This document shows positions 7,600 through 15,918 of a DNA stretch of 64,000 bases, in pieces. A program made the translations under genes and the position numbers. The first letter of the stretch is position 1, and every line of letters starts with the position of its first letter. The notes beneath the pieces were generated by a model. The model saw only the letters and a list, made by a program, of their open reading frames with translations, was not told where the DNA came from and did no database searches. Source of the DNA: Microbacterium lacus (lineage in GTDB: Bacteria; Actinomycetota; Actinomycetes; Actinomycetales; Microbacteriaceae); the NCBI RefSeq assembly GCF_002812805.1, contig NZ_NMUM01000040.1, positions 1 to 64,000 on the forward strand, in the 5' to 3' direction.

Positions 7600-8720
7600 A
7601 GCTTCGCGAGGCGGTTCGCCGAGGGGGCATTCTGGCCCTCTTCGCGGGCTACCTCGCGCTCTGCATCCTCACGATCGTCATGACTGGCGAGAGCTGGACG
7701 CTCGCCGCATGGGGCGGCTTCGCAATCGTCGGAACCCTGCTGCTCCTGCGACGTTCGGGTAACGCGATCGGGCGAATCCTGCTCGGCATCGCCTTCTACT
7801 GGAGTCTGTACGGGGCGTTCGTCATCCCGGGCGTCGCGGCCGCACTGCCAGTCGGAATCGAGCTGGGCCTTACTGTCTTCGGCTACGCGGTGTGGCTGCT
7901 GCTGCCGGTGCTGGTTGTCGTCTTCCCGAGCGGAAAGATCACGACGAAGCTCGGACGCTTCGTGGCCGGCGCGGTAGCGGCCGTCGCACTGACGGTGATC
8001 GCAGCTGCTCTCGTCGCGTCCGGCGACCTCGCATTCTCGGGGAGGGTGAATCCTCTGGGTGTTCCCGCTCTCGCGACGGTGTCGGCCGTGGTGACGGGAG
8101 ACGAGTCGTTCCTCGCCGTGCCCATCGTCGGAGCGGCCGCCCTCGTGGAGCTTGTCATGCGGTGGATGCGGGCGGACGGCGTCACGCGCCTACAGTTCCG
8201 GTGGCTCGCGTATGGAACGGCGATGACCGTCGCCATCCTCGGTCTCACCCTCGCCTTCGACGATGCGCCCACCGTCATCGGGACTGTGATGACGCTCGGC
8301 ATCAACGCGATCCCGATCGCGATCTGGATCGCCGTGACGCGCCACGGACTGTACGAGATCGGCCGGGTCGTCTCGCGCACCGTCTCGTACGCACTTGTGA
8401 CGGCACTCGTCCTCACCGTCTATGCCGGCGTGGTGACGTCCGTGAGCTGGATGCTCCCCCAGCTTCCGACGGTGGGTGTCGCGCTGGCGACCCTCGCGGC
8501 GGCTGCGCTCTTCCTGCCATTGGTCCGTTTTGTCCAGCGCCGCATCGACCGGCGATTCGACCGCGAGCACTTCAATGCGCAGAAGACCGTCGACGCATTC
8601 GGCGAGCGCCTGCGCACGGGTCTGGATCCCACTGCGACCGGCGGCGATCTCATCGGCGCGATCGAGCGAACTCTTCAGCCCAGGGTCCTGGGACTGTGGA
8701 CAGCAGAAGGTTCGCGATGA
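7596..8720 (+). CDS. Kinase-less sensor-type integral membrane protein, paralogue 1
   Basis: A 374-residue membrane protein with eight or so hydrophobic segments over residues 10-330, followed by a soluble tail of about 60 residues. The segment RHGLYEIGRVVSRTVSYALVT and the following RRIDRRFDREHFNAQKTVDAF are typical of the membrane sensor module found at the N-terminus of many actinobacterial NarL-type histidine kinases, but here the chain stops after IERTLQPRVLGLWT with no dimerisation or ATPase domain. It is one of three tandem paralogues. Start and stop both overlap neighbours by 4 nt. Confidence 0.8.
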   Translation: MKLREAVRRGGILALFAGYLALCILTIVMTGESWTLAAWGGFAIVGTLLLLRRSGNAIGRILLGIAFYWSLYGAFVIPGVAAALPVGIELGLTVFGYAVWLLLPVLVVVFPSGKITTKLGRFVAGAVAAVALTVIAAALVASGDLAFSGRVNPLGVPALATVSAVVTGDESFLAVPIVGAAALVELVMRWMRADGVTRLQFRWLAYGTAMTVAILGLTLAFDDAPTVIGTVMTLGINAIPIAIWIAVTRHGLYEIGRVVSRTVSYALVTALVLTVYAGVVTSVSWMLPQLPTVGVALATLAAAALFLPLVRFVQRRIDRRFDREHFNAQKTVDAFGERLRTGLDPTATGGDLIGAIERTLQPRVLGLWTAEGSR

Positions 8721-9877
8721 CAGGCGCCGCGCCGCGCCGCGCGCTTCCCTTGGCCGCCGTCGTCGGTGCGCTATTGGTCGCGGCCGCCATCATGATGCTC
8801 ATCGCGGCTGTGGCTTCCGGACTGCCGGTCGAGAACGTTCCGACTGTCGTGGTGACAGCCGTCGTCACGACGCCGTCGATGGTCCTAGGCGTGCTGCTGC
8901 TGATCCAGCGACCGAATCTCTGGGTCGGCGCGCAACTGGCGGCTCTCGGCAGCGTGCCACTCATCACAGCAGTCTGGACGTTCCCCGCTTGGCTCGCCGG
9001 GACACTCTGGCAGGTCGTGCCGAACGCGATCTCGTGGCCGTTCTGGCTAATCTCTCCACTTCTGCTGGCCTTCACCTTCCCCGACGGCCGGGCACTCTTG
9101 CCCCGGTGGCGACCGGTGCTGTGGGCCGTGCCGCTCACCGCCGCCGCGTCGATCGCGGCGATACTGCTGGCGCCGTCGGAATGGGAATACTCGGGTCTCG
9201 AGCCGCCGCCGCTTCCTCCCGAGTCGGTGACCTCCGCGCTCTCCACGGCATGTCTGGCCGCGCTGCTGTGTCTGTTCGCGCTAGCCGTGGTCAGTGTGTT
9301 CCTGCGATATCGACACGGAGACGGCATCGTGCGGCTCCAGGTGCGGTGGCTCGCGCTCGTATTTCTGATCCTGCCGATCGGCATGGTGGCCGCGCTCGCA
9401 AGCGTGGCCCTGGTCGGCGAGGCCGCGCTGATCGGCTCGGTCTTCCTCGGCGCGGCTGCGCTCGCGCTTCCGGTGGCTGTATGGGTCGCCGTGAGCAGGC
9501 ATGGTCTCTACGAGATTGGTCGCGTCGTTTCACGGACGGTGTCGTACGCGATCGTCACAGCCCTGGTGATCGGCGTGTATGTGACGGTGGTCACTTCGGT
9601 CACGTGGCTCCTGCCTGGGGTGCAGACGGTCGGCGTAGCGCTCGCGACTCTCGTGGCTGCCGCCGTCGCCCTCCCCGTGCTGCGTATCATCCAGCGCCGC
9701 ATTGATCGCCAGTTCGACCGCGAGCACTACGTTGCCCAAAGAGTCGTCGACGATTTCGGCGAAAGCCTGCGCACGGGAACCGACCCACTGACGGCCGCCG
9801 AAGACCTCACCAGCGCGGTCGAGCGGACCTTGCAGCCCGTGGCGATCGGCGTCTGGACCACGGGACCTCGATCATGA
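8717..9877 (+). CDS. Kinase-less sensor-type integral membrane protein, paralogue 2
   Basis: A 386-residue membrane protein with the same plan as its neighbours: N-terminal helices, the SRHGLYEIGRVVSRTVSYA motif, two further helices, then QRRIDRQFDREHYVAQRVVDDFGE and a tail ending ERTLQPVAIGVWT. No histidine-kinase core follows. The C-terminal 150 residues are much closer to paralogue 1 than the N-terminal helices are, suggesting that the conserved half carries the shared function and the N-terminal half varies with the signal. It is coupled by ATGA overlaps on both sides. Confidence 0.8.
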   Translation: MTGAAPRRALPLAAVVGALLVAAAIMMLIAAVASGLPVENVPTVVVTAVVTTPSMVLGVLLLIQRPNLWVGAQLAALGSVPLITAVWTFPAWLAGTLWQVVPNAISWPFWLISPLLLAFTFPDGRALLPRWRPVLWAVPLTAAASIAAILLAPSEWEYSGLEPPPLPPESVTSALSTACLAALLCLFALAVVSVFLRYRHGDGIVRLQVRWLALVFLILPIGMVAALASVALVGEAALIGSVFLGAAALALPVAVWVAVSRHGLYEIGRVVSRTVSYAIVTALVIGVYVTVVTSVTWLLPGVQTVGVALATLVAAAVALPVLRIIQRRIDRQFDREHYVAQRVVDDFGESLRTGTDPLTAAEDLTSAVERTLQPVAIGVWTTGPRS

Positions 9878-11061
9878 GGAGAGGAAGTGGCTACCGCGGT
9901 GATCGCGCTCTCGCGTGGCCGGCATTCCTGGCCGCCGCGGTGGTCGTCGCGATGCTCATTGTGACGATCGTTGCCTCTGCGGCCGCCGGACGCCCCGTGG
10001 CGGACGCCGCGCCCTTCCTCATCCTCCTGACGATCTTCGTCGTGGTCGGCTGGCTGCTGTCGTGGAAGCGCCCGCGCAACCCGATCGGTTGGCTGCTCCT
10101 GCTGATCCCCGGTCTGTTCACGATCGGCACCCCCGCGACGCTTCTCGGCGAAGCCCTGGTCGATCACGCACCCAGTGTCTCTGCGTGGCTGTTCTGGTAC
10201 GGCTACGACCGCGAGGACACGTGGAGCTGGTTGCCCCCGATCGGACTCCTGCTCACCCAGATCCCGCTCCGATTCCCCGACGGCGCGGTGCCGACGCCGC
10301 GATGGCGCTGGTTCTCCTGGTACACGATCACCACGCTCGTCCTCGCAAGCGTCGCACTGTCGACGCTGTCGGTCGAGGTCTATCCCGGCATCCCGAACCG
10401 GGCGCACGTGCCCGCACTCGTCGAGAATCCGCTCACCATCCTGGTGTCGTTCGGCGCTCTGGCGATCGCCTTCGTCGGCTCCCTCGCCTCTCTCGTCGTA
10501 CGCTACCGGCGCGCGGGCACCGTCGAACGCGCGCAACTGCGATGGATGCTGTGGGCAGTCGGGCTGGCCGTCGCGATCCTGATCACGAGCTGGGTCACAC
10601 CCGACCCATGGATGGGGATCACCGGCATCGTGCTTGTGTCGTACGGGCTGATCCCCGTCGCGATCGCGATCGCCGTACTCCGGTATCGCCTGTACGAGAT
10701 CGACCGGATCATCTCGCGCACGGCGACATACGCCATAGTCACAGCCGTCGCCGTGGCGATCTACGCGGTTATCGTGACCTCGGTCGCGTGGCTGCTCCCG
10801 GACGCCACCACCCTCGGCGTCGCGCTTGCGACTCTCGTCGCAGCGGCGGTGTTCCTCCCCGTTCTGCGCGTGTCTCGCCGCGTCCTCGACCGCAGGTTCA
10901 ACCGTGCGCAATACGATGCCGAGCGCGTGGTCGATGCCTTCGGCGAACGACTCCGGACACGAGCGGATCCACACACCGCGGCATCCGACCTCACTGCGGC
11001 CGTGGAACGCACGCTCGAGCCATCCGTTCTCGGCCTCTGGACCCGCGAACGAAACGAGTGA
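9874..11061 (+). CDS. Kinase-less sensor-type integral membrane protein, paralogue 3
   Basis: A 395-residue membrane protein and the last gene of the operon. It has the motif RYRLYEIDRIISRTATYAIVT and a tail RRVLDRRFNRAQYDAERVVDAF ending in ERTLEPSVLGLWT. The long luminal/periplasmic-side loop around residues 90-125 (WFYGYDRED region, aromatic and acidic) differs from paralogues 1 and 2. It is the most divergent of the three. The start ATG overlaps the upstream stop; a purine-rich stretch inside its first codons is not a ribosome site for another frame that I can support. Confidence 0.8.
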   Translation: MRRGSGYRGDRALAWPAFLAAAVVVAMLIVTIVASAAAGRPVADAAPFLILLTIFVVVGWLLSWKRPRNPIGWLLLLIPGLFTIGTPATLLGEALVDHAPSVSAWLFWYGYDREDTWSWLPPIGLLLTQIPLRFPDGAVPTPRWRWFSWYTITTLVLASVALSTLSVEVYPGIPNRAHVPALVENPLTILVSFGALAIAFVGSLASLVVRYRRAGTVERAQLRWMLWAVGLAVAILITSWVTPDPWMGITGIVLVSYGLIPVAIAIAVLRYRLYEIDRIISRTATYAIVTAVAVAIYAVIVTSVAWLLPDATTLGVALATLVAAAVFLPVLRVSRRVLDRRFNRAQYDAERVVDAFGERLRTRADPHTAASDLTAAVERTLEPSVLGLWTRERNE

Positions 11062-11217
11062 GCCCCGATCATCGACCGCTGTGAACCGACGTGCCCTCTC
11101 CCGGAAGATCGCCCATGAGATCAGTGATGCCCTCGGACCCACGAGCGGCTGATAAGCGAACCAGCCGAACGAAACGGGGGTGAGCAGCCCGACCGCAACG
11201 AGGTGCCGGCCGTCGGC

Positions 11218-11223
11218 TAGCCT
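11218..11223 (+). promoter_or_regulatory. -10 box for the leaderless S4 gene
   Basis: TAGCCT ends 6 nt before the ATG at 11230, placing the expected transcription start at or next to the start codon. No Shine-Dalgarno is present. Confidence 0.5.
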
Positions 11224-11229
11224 TCCGGA

Positions 11230-11457
11230 ATGACGAATTCAGCTCCGGTCGACGACATCTCGATCGGCGGCGACATGATCCGCCTCGGTCCGTTCATGAA
11301 GTTCGCGGGACTGCTGGACTCCGGTGGCGAGGTCAAAGAAGCGATCATCGACGGTCTGGTGACGGTGAACGGTGACGTCGAGCGTCGTCGGGGGCGCCAG
11401 CTCCATGTCGACGACATCGTCGAGTTCGGCCCGCGCACCGTCCGCGTGTGCCCGTAG
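11230..11457 (+). CDS. Small S4-domain RNA-binding protein (YbcJ-like)
   Basis: This 75-residue protein is essentially a single S4 domain (GLLDSGGEVKEAIIDGLVTVNGDVERRRGRQL followed by the strand VDDIVEFG, residues 25-65). S4 domains bind structured RNA; the YbcJ/YaaA group is short like this and is thought to act on ribosomal or transfer RNA, without a defined reaction. The gene stands alone, and its transcript is probably leaderless. It is convergent with the histidine-phosphatase gene, with a 16-bp gap. Confidence 0.85.
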   Translation: MTNSAPVDDISIGGDMIRLGPFMKFAGLLDSGGEVKEAIIDGLVTVNGDVERRRGRQLHVDDIVEFGPRTVRVCP

Positions 11458-11473
11458 CGCTGAACCACGCGGC

Positions 11474-12130
11474 TCAGGACTCCGACGGCGCCATCGGCAG
11501 CGCGAGTCCGTAGTTCCACGACAGGATGGCCGGCTGCTCGCGGTAGTAGCTCAGCACCGACACCGACCCGGCATCCAGGGTGATCTGGGCACCGAAACGG
11601 GGAGCCATCCGCAGGTAGACGGCCGTCAGGATTCGCAGGAAGTGGCCGTGCGCGACCAGCGCGACATCCCCGTGGGTCATGGCCGGCAGCACACGCGTCA
11701 GCACCCGCGAAGCGCGTCCCGCGACCTCTTCAACCGTCTCCCCGGGGGTCTTGCCGCGGATCACACCGTGCGTGAATGCGCTCCAGTCGTAGCCGAGTTC
11801 GGCACGGATGTCTCGGGTCGTGCGCCCTTCGAACCCGCCGTAGTCCCACTCGACGAGGAGGGGATCGACCTCGGCGTTCAGACCCGCTAGCTCTGCCGTG
11901 CGCCGAGCCCGCTCGAGCGGCGAGGTCAGGATCAGCGAGAAGTTGTAGTCCGCGACCAGCTCACCCGCACCTCGCGCGAGGTCCTCGCCATGCGCAGTGA
12001 GCGGGATGTCCGTCAGGCCCGTGTGTCGGCCGAGCTTCGACCACTCGGTCTCGCCGTGGCGGAGCAGGACGAGCTTTCCCGAGGGGTTGTCCGGGGCGGG
12101 GCGATCGGGCAGCGGATCGTTGATGGGCAC
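11474..12130 (-). CDS. Histidine-phosphatase superfamily protein (phosphoglycerate-mutase-like)
   Basis: A 218-residue enzyme with the RHG motif at residues 24-26 (LLRHGETEWSK), whose His accepts the phosphate, and the second catalytic His in LVAHGHFLRI near residue 157. Glu in EWDYGGFEGRT is the usual acid. The closest general pattern is the broad-specificity acid phosphatase/GpmB group rather than glycolytic mutase, since the mutase-specific insertion is absent. Substrate unknown. The GTG at 12130 lies 6 nt after TAGGGT on the minus strand, so the mRNA is probably leaderless. Confidence 0.88.
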   Translation of the reverse strand: MPINDPLPDRPAPDNPSGKLVLLRHGETEWSKLGRHTGLTDIPLTAHGEDLARGAGELVADYNFSLILTSPLERARRTAELAGLNAEVDPLLVEWDYGGFEGRTTRDIRAELGYDWSAFTHGVIRGKTPGETVEEVAGRASRVLTRVLPAMTHGDVALVAHGHFLRILTAVYLRMAPRFGAQITLDAGSVSVLSYYREQPAILSWNYGLALPMAPSES

Positions 12131-12516
12131 ACCGCAACCCTAGAGCCCAGGACGATTCGAGGTCGCGCCGAGAGCTGACGAGATCGCGCGGCCGGCCGTC
12201 ACCCGACGCCGAGGATTTCTTCGAGGCGGGCGATCGGGTCGTAGAGGCCCGCATCGAGGATCCATCCTCATCCCGGGCCTCCGTGCCCGATTCTTAAACG
12301 GTAGCCACCCGTGGCGGCACCACCGGGCCCGTCCGATGTTCACGAGATGGCGACGTTCGGTGGTCGCACGCGATCACGGCGGATGCGGCGCGCCCGGCGG
12401 ACATCCGAGAGGTTCGGCACCCATTCGACCCCCGGAAAAGGCGTCATGAGCGCACTTCTGCACCATCGGCCCTCTCGGATGTACGCAAGCGCGCTCGAAC
12501 GACGGCCGCAGCACGA
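12131..12516. other. Gene-poor stretch with a possible decayed coding fragment
   Basis: No intact gene is visible in these 386 bp; short frames on both strands look like chance frames. On the minus strand, from about 12264 down to a stop at 12199, the translation ILDAGLYDPIARLEEILGVG reads like a genuine protein C-terminus but is preceded almost at once by a stop, so it may be the tail of a deleted gene. The rest shows no repeat or structure that I can support. Confidence 0.35.
12137..12142 (-). promoter_or_regulatory. -10 box for the leaderless histidine-phosphatase gene
   Basis: TAGGGT on the minus strand, 6 nt before the GTG start at 12130. Confidence 0.45.
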
Positions 12517-13179
12517 CTAACCCGCTCCCGGCACCTCAGGGGGTTCCTCGTCGCGCCTCACCTCGTACGTGAAGTCCCCCGAATACCCGTAGATCTCACC
12601 CATCACGGGGGCGAGGATGCGCAGTTCCACGCGCTGGGCCCCAACCGGGAGCGCCTGCTCCGTGAGAAGCACCCGGACCACGCGAGGCAGGGGCAGGCGC
12701 AGACCCCACAGGCGCAGAGCGAGTCGCTCGCTCTCCATCCGCAGCCGGCCTTCCGAGACGCGCATCGAGAGCTCGACCTCGATCTCGCCCTTCGCCCCGA
12801 TGCGATCAACGAGTCGCTCGCCGTCGATCCGCATCACGTCGCGCATCGCCCGCGTTCCGTTCACGAATTCGAATGTGCGTACCGCGCTCAACGTGCCATC
12901 CGGATGCGGGATGTTCCGGACGGAGAACGGCACATCCGCGCCTTTCTCGGCGAACGCGATCCCGCGCCGCGCGAGCACGGCGAACAGGGGCCGAAGCGCT
13001 CGTACGCACAGGCCCGCCACACGGTAGCGCCCCGAGCCGACGCCCACGAACCCCTCCGGTATGAGGCCGAAGTACCTCTGCAGCTGTGGATCGAGCGCGC
13101 CGAAGTCGTCGCCCAGAACGCGCTCGTAGACCGATACCCCGGGGGAGCCGCCTTCGACCGAAGCCCGTTTACTGAACAT
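12517..13179 (-). CDS. DUF4166-family protein
   Basis: A 220-residue protein of unknown function matching the DUF4166 pattern: an N-terminal YERVLGDDF..L....QRYFG, then VGVGSGRYRVAG and a C-terminal beta-rich domain (DVMRIDGERLVDRIGAKGEIEVELSMRV). In other genomes this domain is often fused or adjacent to NAD-dependent epimerases, and here it diverges from one. The ATG at 13179 is chosen because TACCGT lies 7 nt upstream; a longer frame to 13248 would run through the divergent promoter. The start codon lies inside a 14-bp palindrome. Confidence 0.8.
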   Translation of the reverse strand: MFSKRASVEGGSPGVSVYERVLGDDFGALDPQLQRYFGLIPEGFVGVGSGRYRVAGLCVRALRPLFAVLARRGIAFAEKGADVPFSVRNIPHPDGTLSAVRTFEFVNGTRAMRDVMRIDGERLVDRIGAKGEIEVELSMRVSEGRLRMESERLALRLWGLRLPLPRVVRVLLTEQALPVGAQRVELRILAPVMGEIYGYSGDFTYEVRRDEEPPEVPGAG

Positions 13180-13185
13180 GTTCAG
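13172..13185. promoter_or_regulatory. Palindromic operator candidate in the DUF4166/epimerase promoter
   Basis: CTGAACATGTTCAG is a perfect 14-bp palindrome. It covers the DUF4166 start codon and lies where the -35 region of the epimerase promoter would be. The TetR-family gene at 14224 is the natural candidate to bind it and repress both directions; that link is inferred from position only. Confidence 0.5.
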
Positions 13186-13186
13186 A

Positions 13187-13192
13187 ACGGTA
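13187..13192 (-). promoter_or_regulatory. -10 box for the DUF4166 gene
   Basis: TACCGT on the minus strand, 7 nt before the ATG at 13179. It abuts the plus-strand -10 box at 13194-13199, so the two divergent promoters overlap. Confidence 0.4.
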
Positions 13193-13193
13193 G

Positions 13194-13199
13194 TACAGT
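13194..13199 (+). promoter_or_regulatory. -10 box for the leaderless epimerase gene
   Basis: TACAGT, 6 nt before the ATG at 13206; no Shine-Dalgarno is present. Confidence 0.45.
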
Positions 13200-13205
13200 T
13201 TTGGC

Positions 13206-14234
13206 ATGAACACGAAGCGCTCACCCGTCGCGGTCGTCCTCGGGGCATCCGGTTTCATCGGGAGCGCCGTCGCCGACGCGTTCGTCGCGGATGGGTACGA
13301 CGTCCGTCTCGTCGGTGGTCGCTCCGATGGGCGGTGGACGGACGCAGACACGCTCCGTCGAACTGTCGCAGGCGCGGACGTGGTGGTGAACTTCGCCGGA
13401 AAGTCGGTGAACTGCCGCTACACAGACGCCAACCGGAACGCGATCCTCGAATCCCGCGTGCGAACGACGCGCGCCCTGCGAGAGGCGATCGCGTCGGCCG
13501 AGAATCCTCCGCGCGTGTGGCTGAACGCGTCGACCGCAACGATCTACCGGCACGCAATGGATCGGGCGAACACCGAGAGCGACGGCGAGATCGGATCGGG
13601 ATTCTCCGTCGATGTCGCGACCTCCTGGGAGCGAGAGTTCTTCGCGGGCACGCTCCCCCACACGCGCCGCGCCGCGCTGCGGATGGCGATCGTCGTCGGC
13701 GACGGGCCAGCGGCTCGGATGCTGCTGACGATCGCGCGGTTGGGGCTCGGTGGACCCCAGCACGATGGATGGTGCCCACCGCATCACCGCTACCGAGGCA
13801 TCGGCGTTCGCCCGACCGGGCAGGACCGCGCGCCCTGGTATCGCACCCGCGGGCGCCAGAAGTTCAGCTGGGTACACGTTGACGACGTGGTCGGCGCGAT
13901 CCGGTTCATCCGCGACGACAACAGGCTCAGCGGCCCGATCAACATCGCGTCCCCCCGGCCATCCGACAACCGCACACTCATGCGAACCCTGCGTCGCGTT
14001 GTCGGTGCACCCGTGGGGGTCCCGACGACCAGGTGGATGCTCGAGCTGGGCATGATGGCACTTCGCACCGAGCCCGAACTCATCCTGAAGAGCCGATGGG
14101 TGACCCCCCAGACACTCACCGATGCGGGCTTCACCTTCGCCCATACCGATCTCGAAGCGGCACTGGTCGACGTGCACCATGGTCGCCGTGCCCACCGCTC
14201 GAACGCCACGGAGAGGAGCGCGGATGTCTCGTGA
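13206..14234 (+). CDS. TIGR01777-type NAD-dependent epimerase with DUF1731 C-terminus
   Basis: A 342-residue SDR-superfamily protein. The N-terminus VAVVLGASGFIGSAVA (residues 8-23) is the Rossmann nucleotide-binding loop and VVNFAGKSVNCRYTDANRN the family signature. The C-terminal part (TRWMLELGMMALRTEPELILKSRWV) is a DUF1731 domain. The usual YxxxK pair is not obvious after NASTATIY, as in many members of this family, whose reaction is unknown. It overlaps the following TetR gene by 11 nt and shares a divergent promoter with the DUF4166 gene, with which it probably forms a functional pair. Confidence 0.85.
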   Translation: MNTKRSPVAVVLGASGFIGSAVADAFVADGYDVRLVGGRSDGRWTDADTLRRTVAGADVVVNFAGKSVNCRYTDANRNAILESRVRTTRALREAIASAENPPRVWLNASTATIYRHAMDRANTESDGEIGSGFSVDVATSWEREFFAGTLPHTRRAALRMAIVVGDGPAARMLLTIARLGLGGPQHDGWCPPHHRYRGIGVRPTGQDRAPWYRTRGRQKFSWVHVDDVVGAIRFIRDDNRLSGPINIASPRPSDNRTLMRTLRRVVGAPVGVPTTRWMLELGMMALRTEPELILKSRWVTPQTLTDAGFTFAHTDLEAALVDVHHGRRAHRSNATERSADVS

Positions 14235-14898
14235 CCTACCGGCCCGAAAGGGAGAACAGACCCGGCAGAGAATCCGCGGTGCGGCGCTTCGGTCGTTTCG
14301 CGACAACGGCTACGACGCGACGACGGTCAGGAAGATCGCCGAAGAACTCGGGATGTCCGTGGGAGCCACCAACTACCACTTCCCCTCGAAGAACCACCTC
14401 ATTCAAGAGCTGTATCTCGACGTGCAGGAGGCGCACCGCGCGGCGGCCGAACCGGGACTGACGGACGAGAGTCGGCTGATCGAGCGCCTCCGGATCGCGT
14501 TCTCGACCGGTCTCGACCAGCTCACGCCGTACCACGCGCACGCGGGCGAGTTCCTGTCGGCCGCGGTCTCGCCGCGCTCGCCGATCAACCCGCTGTCGAC
14601 GGAATCGGCCGAGGCTTTCGCGATCGTGGAGGACCTCTTCGCACAGGCGGTGAACGGTGCCGCGAGCACCGGTCTACCCGATGACATCCGTTCGCTGCTC
14701 CCTCGTGCGCTCGTGCTCGCACACCTGCTGCTCGCGCTGTACTGGGTCTACGACACGTCCGAGGGCCAGCGCCGCACGCGGAGCCTCCTCGATCGCGGGC
14801 TCAAGCTGTTTGCGCGCCTTGTGCCCCTGACCCGGCTGCCCGTCCTGCGCGGGGCCGTGCGCGATGCTCTTGCCCTCGTCACAGAGGTGCGCGCCTGA
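14224..14898 (+). CDS. TetR-family transcriptional regulator
   Basis: A 224-residue repressor-type protein. Residues 10-60 form the TetR helix-turn-helix (TRQRIRGAALRSFRDNGYDA then IAEELGMSVGATNYHFPSKNHL). The rest is helical ligand-binding domain. The ATG at 14224 has GAGAGGAG 5 nt upstream, which excludes the longer frame to 14122. Co-transcription with the epimerase and the palindrome in the upstream promoter fit an autoregulated local repressor. Ligand unknown. Confidence 0.9.
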   Translation: MSRDLPARKGEQTRQRIRGAALRSFRDNGYDATTVRKIAEELGMSVGATNYHFPSKNHLIQELYLDVQEAHRAAAEPGLTDESRLIERLRIAFSTGLDQLTPYHAHAGEFLSAAVSPRSPINPLSTESAEAFAIVEDLFAQAVNGAASTGLPDDIRSLLPRALVLAHLLLALYWVYDTSEGQRRTRSLLDRGLKLFARLVPLTRLPVLRGAVRDALALVTEVRA

Positions 14899-14901
14899 CG
14901 A

Positions 14902-15783
14902 TCACGTCGGCGAATGCCGCGCACCCGCACCGAGATGGCCACGCGTGACCGCGACGAGCACGATCGCCGTGAGCCCGAATCCGATGAGCACGGGAAGTAG
15001 TCCGTATTCGTTGAAGATCGGCGCGGGGAAGAGCGGAGCGGCAACCCGGTTCGCGAAGGTGTTGAACGATGCGTGCATCAGAATCATGATCAGCAGGCTG
15101 CCGCCGACGTGGTTGAAGACCCAGGTCATGATGACGGTGAGCGCGATGATCATCGCACCGAACATGACGATGTTGGCGACGGTGGGAGGAGTCCATACAC
15201 CGCTCCAGAACAGCGGGAGGTGCCACGCCGCCCACACCGCGCCGAGGATGAGGCTCCCCCACAGCGGGCCGTGGCGCTGTTGCAGGCGCGGCAGCGCGAA
15301 GCCTCGCCATCCGGGCTCCTCCCCGAGTGGACCGCCGAGGAAGAACGTCAGAACGAACGCCATCGGATAGGCGGCCAGAGCGACGAAGGCCGCGGGGTCG
15401 AACCAGGACAACGCGCCGGGGACGAGCACGGCACCGAGCAGCACGATGAGCGGTATCCCGAGGAGAACGAATGCGTACCACAGCACGCCGACCCGCCAAC
15501 GGACGAACCGTCGCAACAGGCCGGCGACGCCTGAGGTGCCCTCGATCAACGCGGTGACGACGAATGCCCCGAGCAGGGGACCGAACGTGGCGGCAATGAT
15601 GGAGATCGCGACGACGGGCGCGGGAAACGGCGCGATGAAACCCTGCGCCGAAAGCGCCACCGGCACCTCGATGAGCCACGAGAATCCGAAGGCAACGAGC
15701 AGATAGCAGGCGAGGGAGTGGCGCTGCGCGATACCGCGCGCTCCGGCTCGCGGTGTTCGCGTCGAATCGTCGGTGACCGCCAT
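14902..15783 (-). CDS. CPBP-family intramembrane glutamic endopeptidase
   Basis: A 293-residue membrane protein with about eight transmembrane helices. The three signature motifs of Abi/CPBP (Rce1-like) proteases are present: GGPLGEEPGWRGFALPRL (EExxxR), VWAAWHLPLFW, and MHASFNTFAN. Family members cleave CAAX-type or bacteriocin-related substrates, or act in immunity; no bacteriocin gene is seen nearby, so the substrate is unknown. The ATG at 15783 is preferred over one at 15810 because GGAGAGGA lies just upstream. Its stop is 3 bp from the TetR stop (convergent). Confidence 0.9.
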   Translation of the reverse strand: MAVTDDSTRTPRAGARGIAQRHSLACYLLVAFGFSWLIEVPVALSAQGFIAPFPAPVVAISIIAATFGPLLGAFVVTALIEGTSGVAGLLRRFVRWRVGVLWYAFVLLGIPLIVLLGAVLVPGALSWFDPAAFVALAAYPMAFVLTFFLGGPLGEEPGWRGFALPRLQQRHGPLWGSLILGAVWAAWHLPLFWSGVWTPPTVANIVMFGAMIIALTVIMTWVFNHVGGSLLIMILMHASFNTFANRVAAPLFPAPIFNEYGLLPVLIGFGLTAIVLVAVTRGHLGAGARHSPT

Positions 15784-15918
15784 CCTGCGTTCCTCTCCGG
15801 GCACGCCCACGGCGCGTGACGCGCTCAGTTTGGCATCAGTACCGCTCGCTACGCCATCCGGACACCGCGCGCGATCCGCGACGTGCGCGGCCGGATGCTC
15901 TTGCCACAGAACCCCGGG

